Below, piece after piece: positions 43,491 to 52,751 of a stretch of DNA of 64,000 bases. The stretch spans positions 4,043,001 to 4,107,000 of the forward strand of contig NZ_CP084758.1 in NCBI RefSeq assembly GCF_020535565.1, in the 5' to 3' direction. Source of the DNA: Shinella sp. XGS7. GTDB taxonomy: Bacteria; Pseudomonadota; Gammaproteobacteria; Burkholderiales; Burkholderiaceae_C. The first letter of the stretch is position 1. Each line of letters starts with the position of its first letter. The notes below the pieces were generated by a model. It had not been told where the DNA came from and did no database searches. It saw nothing but the letters and a program-made list of their open reading frames with translations. The position numbers were made by a program, and so were the translations under genes.

Positions 43491-43522
43491 ACGCCGCCTC
43501 GCCCAGTTTTCGAGACAAGCTT

Positions 43523-45601
43523 ATGCAACATCAACAAACCCGCCCGTCCGGCCCCGGCGTCCGGACCCCGATCGCCTGCACCCTGCTGGTGCTGGCCCCG
43601 CTGGCCGCGCCCGTGCTGGCCGCCGAGAACCCCAATGAGCCCGGCCGCGACGTCGGCGCCGTGGCCGAGAGCCTGCGCCGCGCCGACGCGCAGCCGGCCC
43701 TGCCGCGCCCGGCGGCCAAGACCGTGATCCGCGCCAACCAGCCGCGCGTGCAGACCGCGGCGCAGGGCCTGCGCCTCTCGCTGGGCGGCCTGCGCCTGGA
43801 GGGCGATGTGGGCATCAAGCCGGAAGCCCTGGAGAAGGTGCTGGCCCCCTGGTCCGGCCGCGAGCTGAGCTTCAGCGAGTACGAGGAAGCCGTGCACGCC
43901 CTGGCCGGCTATCTGCGCGAGAACGGCCACCCGCAGGCCGAGGTCCGCATCTCGCGGGCCCAGGTGCGCGACCAGCAGATCGCCATCGCCATCCAGGGGC
44001 TGAACCTGCCGGCCGCCACCCTGGCCCAGGCCGCAGCCCCCGAGCCCGAGCCGGTGCCGGCCGAGCCGCGTGTCTTCATCAAGCGCTTCAAGGTCGAGGG
44101 CGTGAACCTGGCCAGCGCCGAGGAGCTGGCGGCCAGCCTGGCCCCCTTCTCCGAGCGCTCGCTGAGCCTCAAGGAGCTGGACCTGGCGGCCAATGCCGTG
44201 GCCACCCTGCTGCAGGACAAGGGCTACGGCCTGGCCCAGGCCTATCTGCCGCCGCAGCGCATCGATGGCGGCGAGGTGCGCATCGCGGTCCAGCAGGGTC
44301 AGGTCGATGCCCAGCAGGGCCTGCGCGTGGCCGGTGCCGGCGAGCGCATCAAGCCCGAGCTGGTCGAGCGCATGCTGGCCGAGGCCGTGCCGGCGGGCCA
44401 GCCCCTGCATACCGGCGAGCTGGACGCCGCGCTGCGCGTGGTGGGCGAGACCCCGGGTGTGAAGAATGTGCGTGCCACGCTGGCGGCCGGCGAGCAGCCC
44501 GGCAGCACGCGGGTGACGGCCGAGGTCGAGGAGACCCGCCTGATCAGCGGCGCCTTCTGGGCCGACAACCACGGCAGCCGCTATATCGGCGAGCAGCGCC
44601 AGAGCGCCCTGCTGCAGCTCAACAGCCCCAGCGGCCACGGCGAGCAGTACAGCCTGAACCTGAGCCGCTCGCGCGATATGGACAGCTTCAAGCTGGCCGG
44701 CCAGGCCCAGCTGGGCGAGCGCGGTCTCAAGCTCGGCGCCGCCTGGGCCGAGATGCGCATGAACCTGGGTGCCGAGGTGGCGGCCCTGGACCTGAACAGC
44801 CGCAGCAGCGTGTTCTCGCTCTACGGCAGCCTGCCCCTGCAGCGTGGCGCCCAGCGCAACAGCACGGTCTCGGCCAATCTGGATGTGAAGACCCTGTCCA
44901 ACAGCTTCTTCGGCTCGGCCGAACAGAAGCGCCGCGTCACCGTGGCCAGCGTCAGCGGCCAGGGCGACGGCATCGACCGCCTGGGCGGCCAGTACGCCTG
45001 GAGCGCCACGGCCAGCGCCGGCCAGGTGAACCTGGACGCCAGCGCCGAGCTCAAGGCCATGGACGCGCTCACCGCCAGGACGGCAGGCGGCTTTGGCAAG
45101 CTCAATGCCTCGATCAGCCGCCTGGCCCCGGTGGCCGGTCTGCCGGGCCTGGCCTTCTACGGCAGCTTCAACGCCCAGATGGCCAGCAAGAACCTGGACG
45201 GCGGCGAGAAGTTCCAGCTCGGCGGCCCCACCGGCGTGCGCGCCTATCCGGTCGGCGAAGGCCTGGGCGACGAAGGCTGGATCGCCACCGGCGAGCTGCG
45301 CTGGACCCAGGCGCTGGCGCCGCTGGACAGCCAGCTGCAGCTCTTCGCCTTCTATGACGTGGGCGGGCTGCGCCAGTACAAGAGCCTGTGGAACCAGGCC
45401 CTGCCGCCGGGCAGTCCCAACCGCTACACCCTGCAGGGCATGGGCATAGGCGCCCAGCTGGCGCATCAGCGCCTGGGCAGCGTGAAGCTGGTGATGGCCA
45501 CCAAGTCCGGCGTCAACCCCAACCCCGTGGCCGGCAGCGGCGACAGCGACGGCCAGACCCGCGGCGGCCGCATCTGGGTGATCGGGAATATCGCGTTCTG
45601 A
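43523..45601 (+). CDS. TpsB two-partner secretion transporter (FhaC/ShlB family)
   Basis: A 692-residue outer-membrane pore. After a signal peptide (TLLVLAPLAAPVLAAEN) come three POTRA-like units instead of the usual two: about residues 85-170 (LRLEGDVGIKPEALEKVLAPW), 185-265 (FKVEGVNLASAEELAASLAPF, matching POTRA_2) and 270-345. A 16-stranded barrel follows, with the conserved RL/FHAE-like features GGPTGVRAYPVGE (near residue 575) and a C-terminal strand ending in Phe (IGNIAF), typical for BAM-assembled barrels. Its partner TpsA is encoded 26 bases downstream. It sits inside the giant-protein locus, so both export routes are probably co-expressed. Confidence 0.92.
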   Translation: MQHQQTRPSGPGVRTPIACTLLVLAPLAAPVLAAENPNEPGRDVGAVAESLRRADAQPALPRPAAKTVIRANQPRVQTAAQGLRLSLGGLRLEGDVGIKPEALEKVLAPWSGRELSFSEYEEAVHALAGYLRENGHPQAEVRISRAQVRDQQIAIAIQGLNLPAATLAQAAAPEPEPVPAEPRVFIKRFKVEGVNLASAEELAASLAPFSERSLSLKELDLAANAVATLLQDKGYGLAQAYLPPQRIDGGEVRIAVQQGQVDAQQGLRVAGAGERIKPELVERMLAEAVPAGQPLHTGELDAALRVVGETPGVKNVRATLAAGEQPGSTRVTAEVEETRLISGAFWADNHGSRYIGEQRQSALLQLNSPSGHGEQYSLNLSRSRDMDSFKLAGQAQLGERGLKLGAAWAEMRMNLGAEVAALDLNSRSSVFSLYGSLPLQRGAQRNSTVSANLDVKTLSNSFFGSAEQKRRVTVASVSGQGDGIDRLGGQYAWSATASAGQVNLDASAELKAMDALTARTAGGFGKLNASISRLAPVAGLPGLAFYGSFNAQMASKNLDGGEKFQLGGPTGVRAYPVGEGLGDEGWIATGELRWTQALAPLDSQLQLFAFYDVGGLRQYKSLWNQALPPGSPNRYTLQGMGIGAQLAHQRLGSVKLVMATKSGVNPNPVAGSGDSDGQTRGGRIWVIGNIAF

Positions 45602-45627
45602 ACGGGCGCCTCGTGGAGCAAACAACA

Positions 45628-48600
45628 ATGAACCAGAAACTGTCCAAGCAAGACCGCGCCATGCCCTGCGCCGCGCGTGCGCTCTCCTTCGCCGTGGCCC
45701 TGGCGTTCCAGCCGGCCCTCGTCCTGGCTGCCCCGCCGGCCCTTCCCGCCAGCGCCCTGCCCAGCGGTGCCCAGGTGACGGCCGGCCAGGCCCAGATCAG
45801 CCAGCAGGGCGCCAATCTGCTGGTGCAGCAGCAGAGCCAGAAGCTGATCACCAACTGGCAGAGCTTCAATATCGGCAGCGGTGCCAGCGTGCAGTTCCTG
45901 CAGCCCAATGCGCAGTCGGTGGCGCTGAACCGCGTGGTGGCGGGCGACGCCTCGCAGATCCTCGGCCAGCTGCGCGGCAATGGCCAGGTCTTCCTGGTCA
46001 ACCCGCAGGGCGTGGTCTTCGGCCAGGGCGCACGCGTGGACGTGGGCGGCCTGGTGGTGTCCTCGCTGGGCATCAAGGACCAGGACTTCCTGAACGGCCA
46101 GTACCGCTTCGGCGCCGAGGGCGCGGCCGGCGGCATCTCCAATGCCGGCGAGCTCAATGGCCGCTTCGTGGTGCTGGTGGCACCGAGCCTGGACAACAGC
46201 GGCCAGATCAAGGCCGCCGACGGCGGCCAGCTGGCGCTGCTGGCCGGCGGCGGTGCCCGCCTGCAGCTGGACGCGGGCGGCCTGGTCTCGGTGCAGCTGG
46301 ATGCGGCGGCCACCGAGGCCACGATCCGCAACAGCGGCGCCCTGATCGCCGATGGCGGCCGCGTGCTGCTGAGCGCGCAGTCGGCGGCGCCGGGCCTGGC
46401 CGCGGCGATCAACCAGAGCGGCACGGTGCGGGCCAACAGCCTGAACGAACGCCAGGGCGAGATCTGGCTGGACGGCGGCCGCGGCCGCGTCGAGCTGGCA
46501 GGCCAGACCCTGGCCCAGGGCCAGGCCGGCGGCCTGAGCGGCGGCAAGATCGTTGCCACCGCCGACACGCTGAAGGTCAGCGGCCGGGTCGACGCCTCGG
46601 GCGCGGCCGGTGGCGGCACGGTGCTGCTGGGCGGCGGCGTGCAGGGCAAGGACGCCGCAGTGCGCGAGGCGCGCAGCGTGCAGCTTGAAGCCGGCAGCCA
46701 GGTGGCGGCCGACGGCGGCAGCGGCCGCGGCGGGACCATCGTGGCCTGGTCCGGCGAGCACACCCGCACCCGCGGCGAACTCAGCGCGCGCGGCGAGGCC
46801 GGCGGCGGCTTCATCGAGACCTCCAGCCGCGGCCAGATGGACGTGGGCGGCCGCGTTGTGACCGGCGCCGGCGGCACCTGGCTGATCGACCCGACGGACT
46901 TCGTGCTGGACAGCAGTAAAAAGCCGACCATCGAAGGCGCGCTGAACAGCGGCACCACGGTCAATATCGACGCCGACAACAGCATCACCATCAACGAGGA
47001 CCTGGCCAAGACCTCGGGCCCGGATGCCACGCTGAATTTCCGCAGCAACGGCAACATCATCCAGGCGACCGGCAAGTCGATCTCCTCGCAGTCCGGCCGG
47101 CTGAACATCAGCTTCTGGGGCAGCCTGGACAACGAAAGCAACTACCTCGGCGGCAGCGTGCTGCTGGGCGGCTCGCTCTCCAGCAACGGCGGCAGCGTCA
47201 ACTTCTACAAGCCCACCACCCTGGCCAGCGCCGCGCCGGTCTCCACCAAGCTGCTGGGCATCAGCGCCGGCACCGCCGGCAACATCGTCTTCCACAAGGA
47301 CGTCAAGCTGGCCTCGCCGACCCTGGCGGTCAGCCTGAGCAGCCAGGGCGCGCAGAGCGGCTCCACCTATGTGGGCGCCGGCGGCGCGATCGAGTTCAAG
47401 GGCAAGATCGAATCCGGCGTGGTCGGCGCGATCGGCAGCATGGTGCCGCAAGGCCTGACCCTGGACAGCACCGGCACCGTGCCCGGAGCCATCACCCTGC
47501 GCGACAGCGTGGGCAGCGTGGCCAATCCCCTGGCTCGTCTGGCCCTGACCGGCCCCATGCAGATCGCGCTGGAGGCCGCCGAGATCAATCTGCGTGCCAC
47601 CTCGGGCGATGTGCTGACCGCCTCCTCCACCCTGGGCACGCCCACCCTGGTGCTGGGCGCGGCCAACACCGACATCCGCGTCACCGGCGGCACGGTCAAT
47701 GGCGTGACCGGCTATGCCGACTACAAGCAGGAGACCTTCCATATCGGCGTCAAGGACGCCACCGCGCGCAGCCTGACCATCACCGCCGACCGCTCGATCA
47801 AGCTGAAGAACAGCCAGATCGACGGCGTGACGAATGCCGGCGGCAACAAGCTGGATGTGCGCCTGAACGCCTACAACGCCGATGCGGCCGGTGGCGGCGC
47901 CGTCCACCTGAACAATGCCCAGATCCGCTCCAACGGCGGCCTGGTCGCCCTGGGCGGCAGCGGCACGGCAGCGGCCGGCGCGGCCGTGGGCACGGCGGCC
48001 GATCCGGATGGCAATACCGACGGCATCCAGATCTTCAACAGCCAGATCGCCACGGCCGGCGGCGCGCTGAGCCTCGCCGCACGCGCGCCGGACACCCTGG
48101 CCGCGGGCGCCGGCATCCATGTGTTCGGTCTCTCCACCCTGGACAGCGGCAGCGGCAATCTGAGCTTGAATGCCGCCGTCAAGAACGCCTCCAGCGCCGG
48201 CAACAAGGACGCGGTGGTGATCGGCGAGGGCAGCTCCTCCCAGGTCTCGCTGCTGGCCTCGGCCGGCGGCAGCATCAGCATCCAGGGCGATGCCAGCTTC
48301 GTGGGCAATGTCACCTCGGGCTCGCGCTACGACGGCGTGATCATCTCGCAAGGCGCCCTGGTGCAAACCGACGCCGGCAAGATCACGGTGCAGGGCAAGG
48401 GCGGCGGCGGCAATGACTTTGTCTCCGACCAGAACCATGGCGTGCGCCTGGACACGGCCAAGACCCGCCTGCTGTCGAACAGCGGTGACATCACGATCGG
48501 CGGCGTCAGCGGCGGCAAGGTCGGCTCGGTCGGCATCTTCAGCGCCGGCAACGAGATCTACCTGGGCCGCATGGGCGCAGGCAGCAATACCGGCCATATC

Positions 48601-51600
48601 GAGCTGGTCGCGGACAGCATGTTCCTGACCAACAGCTCGGCCACCCGCCTGCAGGCCGCCAGCGGCGGCGAGCTGCGCCTGCGCAGCTGGAGCGACAACC
48701 GCAATATCAGCCTGGGCGCCACCGACATCAACGACGTGAACGGCGCGCTGGCCCTGGGCAGCACCTGGTTCAGCGGCGCCAACGCGGTGTTCCAGCCGGG
48801 CTTTGCCAACATCACGATCGGCGAGGCCGGCATGAGCCCGGTGGCCAGCCGCGGCCAGCTCAGCGTGGACGGCGCCACCACGGTGCGCGACCCCCTGAAC
48901 CTGGCGGTGCAGGGTGCCGGTGGCAAGGTGCAGCTGAACGCCGCGCTGACCGTGCAGGGCGCGGGCGCCTCCGGCACCGAGCGCACGCTCTCGCTGCGCG
49001 TGGCCGACGGCGCACGCAGCACCGAGACCGGCCTGCTGACCGTGGACAAGCTGCATCTGATCGGTGCCGGCGAGTTCAAGCTGATCGCCCCCAATCTGAT
49101 CAACACGGTGGCCGGCACCGGCCTGAACGGCGCCGTGACCCTGAAGAATGCCCAGGCCCTGCTGGTCGGGGCCGTGGGTTCCACCAGCCGCGGCGTGGCC
49201 AGCGGCCCGGCCCAGGGCCTGTCCACCACGGCCGGTCAGGACATCAGCCTGTCCACCAGCGCCGGCCATCTGCGCCTGGAACGCAATATCGAGGCCGGCA
49301 GCGGCGCGGTGAGCCTGACGGCCCAGGCCGGTTCGGTGCTGGAAACCGGCAGCGCCATCGTCCGGGCTGACCGCCTGGCCGTGGCCTCGCAGACCAGCTC
49401 GGCCCTGCTGAACGCCAACGAGGTGCGCGGCCTGGCCGCCCAGCTCAGCGGCACCGAAGCGAACTTGAGCCTGCGCAGCACCGGCGCGCTGAACATCGAA
49501 AGCGTCGCCGGCCTGAACGGCGTGATCGTGCCCGGCACCCTGTGGCTGCAGGCCGAGGGCGGTGCGCTGACCCAGAGCCAGGCGGTGGCCGCGCGCAGCG
49601 CGGCCCTGCAGGCGGCCGGCGACATCGTGCTGACCCAGCGTAACGCTGCCGGGGCGGCAAACCGCATCGGCACCCTGGCCGCGCGCACCGGCAACGGCGA
49701 GCTGAAGCTGCTCAACGCTATCGGCATGACCGTGGGCGCGGCCGGCACGGCAGACGCCGGTGCCACCCTGGCCGGCATCGACGTGGGCCAGCGCGGCGTG
49801 CGCGTCGAAGCCAGCAGCGGCAATCTGGTGCTGGCCAACAGCATCAAGGCCGGCAGCAATGCCACGGTCAGCCTGCAGGCCAGCCAGGGCGCGATCAACC
49901 AGCTCGGCAGCGCCGGCGCCACCGAAGGGCGTGCGCCCATCATCACGGCCGGCGCCCTGCTGCTTTCGGCCGCCGACAGCGCCTCGCTGATGAACGAGAA
50001 CGAGGTCGGCCGTCTGGCCGCCGAGGTGGGCGGCAGCGCCAAGGATCTGAGCTTCGTCGGCCGCCGCGGCGTGGTCTTCGACGCGGTCAGCGACATCGAG
50101 GGCCGCACCCTGCGCGGCCTGAATGTCAGCGGCAAGGCCTGGGTCGAGGCCCGCGAGGGCGACATCCGCCAGACCGAAGCGGTCAAGGCCGACGCGCTGG
50201 GCCTGAAGGCCAGCGGCGAGATCGCGCTGGCCCTGAACCAGGGCGGCGTGGCCGCCAACCAGATCGCCAATCTGGCAGCACGCGCCGGCACGGGCAGCAT
50301 CCACGTGGTGTCGCGCAGCGCCATGCAGGTCAGCGCCGTGGGCACGGCGGCCAGCCAGGCCGTCTACGGCCAGGCCCTGGTGGGCGTGGCCAGCAATGAG
50401 CGCGACATCACCCTGCGCAGCACGCAGGGCGAGCTGGTGCTGGGCCAGTCGGTCAGCGCCGGCAAGGCGGTGCTGAGCCTCGAGGCGGCGCAGGGTGTGC
50501 GCCAGCTGGGCGGTGCGATCCAGGCCGATGGCCTGCGCGTGCTGGCCGGTGGCGCCATCGATCTGCAGCAGGACCAGAATCGCGTGCGCGTGCTGGCCGC
50601 CAGCGGCCAGGGCCCGCTGGCCTACCGCGATGCCGACGGCCTGGAGATCGGCAGCGTGACGGTGAGCCTGGGCCAGCAGGCCGGCCGCAGCGCCGGACTG
50701 AACTCGGGCCAGGGCGAGCAGCTGGTGCAAAGCGGCGGCGCCCTGCTGCTGAGCCAGGATGTGCAGGCCGGCGCCGGTCTGGTGAGCCTGGAAGCGGCCG
50801 ATGGCGGCATCCGCCAGAGCGGCGGCAGCCTGACGGCCGACAAGCTGCGCCTGCTGGCCGGCGGCCAGGGTGATGTGACGCTGCAGCAGGCGGGCAACCG
50901 CTTCAGCCAGGTCGCGGCCCGCGTGGCCGGCGGCAGCCTGGCGCTGCAGACTCAAGGCCCGCTGAGCGTCAGCAGCCTGGCGCGCACGCTGGGCGGCAAC
51001 AGCGCCGAGCGCGGCCTCGACGGGCTGGACACCGCCTCCGGCAACGGTTCGCAGAGCCTGAAGAGCGGCGGTGCGCTGCAGCTCGCCCAGCAGCTCAAGG
51101 CCGGCCAGGGCAGCATCGCGCTGGACGTGGCCGACGGCGGCGTGCGCCAGAGCGGCGGCGCGCTCACGGCCGCGGCCCTGCGCATCAAGGCCGGCGGCAC
51201 GGGTGCCGTCGACCTGCAGCAGGCCGGCAACCAGGTCCAGCGTTTCGGCGCCGAGGTGGCCCATGGCACGCTGGCCTACAACAACGCGGGCGCCCTGACC
51301 CTGGAGGCCGTCAGCACCCGCGACCGCGAGCAGCTGCTGCGCGCTGGCGGCGCCATCGAGCTGAGCGACAAGCTGCAGGCCGGCGCGGCCACCGTCAGCC
51401 TGGAAGCCAAGGGCGGCATCCAGCAGAGCGGCGGCACGCTGGACGCCGACGCGCTGCGCCTGCTGGCCGCAGGCGATGTGAAGCTGCAGCAACAGGGCAA
51501 TCGCATCGGCAGCGTGGCCGCGCAGCTCGACGACGGCGCCCTGGCCCTGCACAGCCAGTCCGCGCTCAAGGTGGGCAGCGTGCGACGCGAGCTGGGCGGC

Positions 51601-52707
51601 GAGGACAAGAACCGCAGCCTGGCCGGCATCAGCACCGGCAATCGCCAGCAAGCGCTGAGCAGCGCCGGCGCCATCGAGCTGGCCGCCGATCTCAAGGGCG
51701 GCCAGATCGGTCTGGTCTCGGCCCAGGGCGGCATCCGCCAGACGGCCGGCAGCCTGCAGGCCACGGCCCTGGAGGCGCGCAGCGCCGGCAGCGCCGCCGA
51801 GCTGACGCTGCGCCAGGCGGGCAACCGCGTGGAGCGCTTTGCCGCCCAGAGCGCTGGCAACGTGGCGCTGGAGAACCAGGGCAGCCTGGTGATCGGCCAG
51901 GTTGGCGCCAGCCGCGGCATCACGGCCGAGGGCAGCGTCTTCGTGCGCAGCAGCGCCGATCTGAGCCTGGAATCAGGCAAGGTCAGCAGTGCCTCCAGCT
52001 CGCGCCAGGCCATCATGCTCGCCGCCGGCCAGGCCTTCCGCAACCAGGCTGGCGCGGACGCGGTCGCGGCCCCGTCCGGCCGCTGGCTGATCTATGACGA
52101 CAACCCCTTCCTGGACCTCTCGCGCCTGGGCGGCCTGAAGCTGGGCTTCCTGCAGACCGGCACCGTCTACGCGGCCTTGCCGCCGGACCAGGTGCAGCAG
52201 TCGGGCTCGGGCTACATCACCACCGGCGTGCCGCCGGTGCCCGAGCAGTTTGCCCGTCTGGTCGGTGGCGCAGCCGGGAACGAGAACTCCGGCAATCTGG
52301 CCACCCACGCCCAGGGTTCGCGCGTCGCCCGTGCCGGCCTCCAGCCGGCGCTGTGGCAGCGTGAGGACGACGGCGAGGGCAAGACCCAGCGCAACCCCAA
52401 TGGCCTGAGCCTGGAAGGTGCCGAATGGCGCGTGGACCTGCGTCCCGGCGAGCGCTTCGTCAGCCCGCTGCAGGAACTGCTGGGGGTGCCGGCCGAGGCA
52501 GCCGCAGCACCGGAGGGCGAGGCCGCCCGCCTGGCGGATGGCGCGGCCCTGCCCGCCTGGCTGAGCTATGACGCGGCCAGTCGGCAGTTCGCCGGCCTGG
52601 TGCCGCCGGATCTGGCCCAGCCCATCCGCGTGCGGGTGATGCTGCGCAGCGCGCCGGGCGCCGCCCCCAAGGCCTTCGAGCTGGACTTCGTGCCGCAGAC
52701 GCGCTAA
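45628..52707 (+). CDS. TpsA filamentous hemagglutinin-like exoprotein
   Basis: A 2,359-residue secreted protein with GGAG 10 bases before its ATG. The N-terminus has a long signal peptide (RALSFAVALAFQPALVLAAPP) and a TPS domain (about residues 40-280) with NWQSFNIGSGASVQF and the variant motif NPQGVVFGQGA where classical members have NPNG(I/L). The rest is beta-helix-like repeat sequence (S/G/A/N-rich, LSLEAAxGxIxQSG blocks). The last 60 residues (LPAWLSYDAASRQFAGLVPP) look like a putative Ig or cadherin-like He_PIG module. No toxin domain and no immunity gene are seen, so adhesion or biofilm function is more likely than contact-dependent inhibition. It is secreted by the adjacent TpsB. Confidence 0.92.
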   Translation: MNQKLSKQDRAMPCAARALSFAVALAFQPALVLAAPPALPASALPSGAQVTAGQAQISQQGANLLVQQQSQKLITNWQSFNIGSGASVQFLQPNAQSVALNRVVAGDASQILGQLRGNGQVFLVNPQGVVFGQGARVDVGGLVVSSLGIKDQDFLNGQYRFGAEGAAGGISNAGELNGRFVVLVAPSLDNSGQIKAADGGQLALLAGGGARLQLDAGGLVSVQLDAAATEATIRNSGALIADGGRVLLSAQSAAPGLAAAINQSGTVRANSLNERQGEIWLDGGRGRVELAGQTLAQGQAGGLSGGKIVATADTLKVSGRVDASGAAGGGTVLLGGGVQGKDAAVREARSVQLEAGSQVAADGGSGRGGTIVAWSGEHTRTRGELSARGEAGGGFIETSSRGQMDVGGRVVTGAGGTWLIDPTDFVLDSSKKPTIEGALNSGTTVNIDADNSITINEDLAKTSGPDATLNFRSNGNIIQATGKSISSQSGRLNISFWGSLDNESNYLGGSVLLGGSLSSNGGSVNFYKPTTLASAAPVSTKLLGISAGTAGNIVFHKDVKLASPTLAVSLSSQGAQSGSTYVGAGGAIEFKGKIESGVVGAIGSMVPQGLTLDSTGTVPGAITLRDSVGSVANPLARLALTGPMQIALEAAEINLRATSGDVLTASSTLGTPTLVLGAANTDIRVTGGTVNGVTGYADYKQETFHIGVKDATARSLTITADRSIKLKNSQIDGVTNAGGNKLDVRLNAYNADAAGGGAVHLNNAQIRSNGGLVALGGSGTAAAGAAVGTAADPDGNTDGIQIFNSQIATAGGALSLAARAPDTLAAGAGIHVFGLSTLDSGSGNLSLNAAVKNASSAGNKDAVVIGEGSSSQVSLLASAGGSISIQGDASFVGNVTSGSRYDGVIISQGALVQTDAGKITVQGKGGGGNDFVSDQNHGVRLDTAKTRLLSNSGDITIGGVSGGKVGSVGIFSAGNEIYLGRMGAGSNTGHIELVADSMFLTNSSATRLQAASGGELRLRSWSDNRNISLGATDINDVNGALALGSTWFSGANAVFQPGFANITIGEAGMSPVASRGQLSVDGATTVRDPLNLAVQGAGGKVQLNAALTVQGAGASGTERTLSLRVADGARSTETGLLTVDKLHLIGAGEFKLIAPNLINTVAGTGLNGAVTLKNAQALLVGAVGSTSRGVASGPAQGLSTTAGQDISLSTSAGHLRLERNIEAGSGAVSLTAQAGSVLETGSAIVRADRLAVASQTSSALLNANEVRGLAAQLSGTEANLSLRSTGALNIESVAGLNGVIVPGTLWLQAEGGALTQSQAVAARSAALQAAGDIVLTQRNAAGAANRIGTLAARTGNGELKLLNAIGMTVGAAGTADAGATLAGIDVGQRGVRVEASSGNLVLANSIKAGSNATVSLQASQGAINQLGSAGATEGRAPIITAGALLLSAADSASLMNENEVGRLAAEVGGSAKDLSFVGRRGVVFDAVSDIEGRTLRGLNVSGKAWVEAREGDIRQTEAVKADALGLKASGEIALALNQGGVAANQIANLAARAGTGSIHVVSRSAMQVSAVGTAASQAVYGQALVGVASNERDITLRSTQGELVLGQSVSAGKAVLSLEAAQGVRQLGGAIQADGLRVLAGGAIDLQQDQNRVRVLAASGQGPLAYRDADGLEIGSVTVSLGQQAGRSAGLNSGQGEQLVQSGGALLLSQDVQAGAGLVSLEAADGGIRQSGGSLTADKLRLLAGGQGDVTLQQAGNRFSQVAARVAGGSLALQTQGPLSVSSLARTLGGNSAERGLDGLDTASGNGSQSLKSGGALQLAQQLKAGQGSIALDVADGGVRQSGGALTAAALRIKAGGTGAVDLQQAGNQVQRFGAEVAHGTLAYNNAGALTLEAVSTRDREQLLRAGGAIELSDKLQAGAATVSLEAKGGIQQSGGTLDADALRLLAAGDVKLQQQGNRIGSVAAQLDDGALALHSQSALKVGSVRRELGGEDKNRSLAGISTGNRQQALSSAGAIELAADLKGGQIGLVSAQGGIRQTAGSLQATALEARSAGSAAELTLRQAGNRVERFAAQSAGNVALENQGSLVIGQVGASRGITAEGSVFVRSSADLSLESGKVSSASSSRQAIMLAAGQAFRNQAGADAVAAPSGRWLIYDDNPFLDLSRLGGLKLGFLQTGTVYAALPPDQVQQSGSGYITTGVPPVPEQFARLVGGAAGNENSGNLATHAQGSRVARAGLQPALWQREDDGEGKTQRNPNGLSLEGAEWRVDLRPGERFVSPLQELLGVPAEAAAAPEGEAARLADGAALPAWLSYDAASRQFAGLVPPDLAQPIRVRVMLRSAPGAAPKAFELDFVPQTR
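50734..51980 (+). repeat. Tandem repeats of about 93-111 residues in TpsA
   Basis: Diverged copies begin at about 50734, 51067, 51346 and 51664. Each reads GGAxxLxxxLxAGxxxVSLEAxxGGIRQSGGxLxAxALRLxAxG, then LQQAGNRVxxxAA. More distant copies can be seen back to about 49240. They fit the right-handed beta-helix of filamentous hemagglutinins. Confidence 0.65.
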
Positions 52708-52716
52708 GGGCCGCCG

Positions 52717-52741
52717 GCCCCCTGCCCTCCCGGGCGGGGGC
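52717..52741. terminator. Bidirectional terminator-like hairpin after tpsA
   Basis: GCCCCC-T-GCCC (52717-52727) pairs with GGGC-GGGGGC (52732-52741) around TCCC, with one bulged T. It fills the 44-base gap between the convergent TpsA and response-regulator genes. No U-tract follows on either strand. Confidence 0.5.
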
Positions 52742-52751
52742 TGGGCCCCAA

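Noticed and set aside
45466-51651. Long minus-strand frame opposite tpsB/tpsA
   Set aside because: Same antisense shadow effect; no recognisable motif, while the plus strand encodes a clear TpsA.
45628-52707. Contact-dependent inhibition toxin (CdiA)
   Set aside because: No VENN-type boundary, no toxin domain at the C-terminus and no small immunity gene after it; the next gene is a convergent response regulator.
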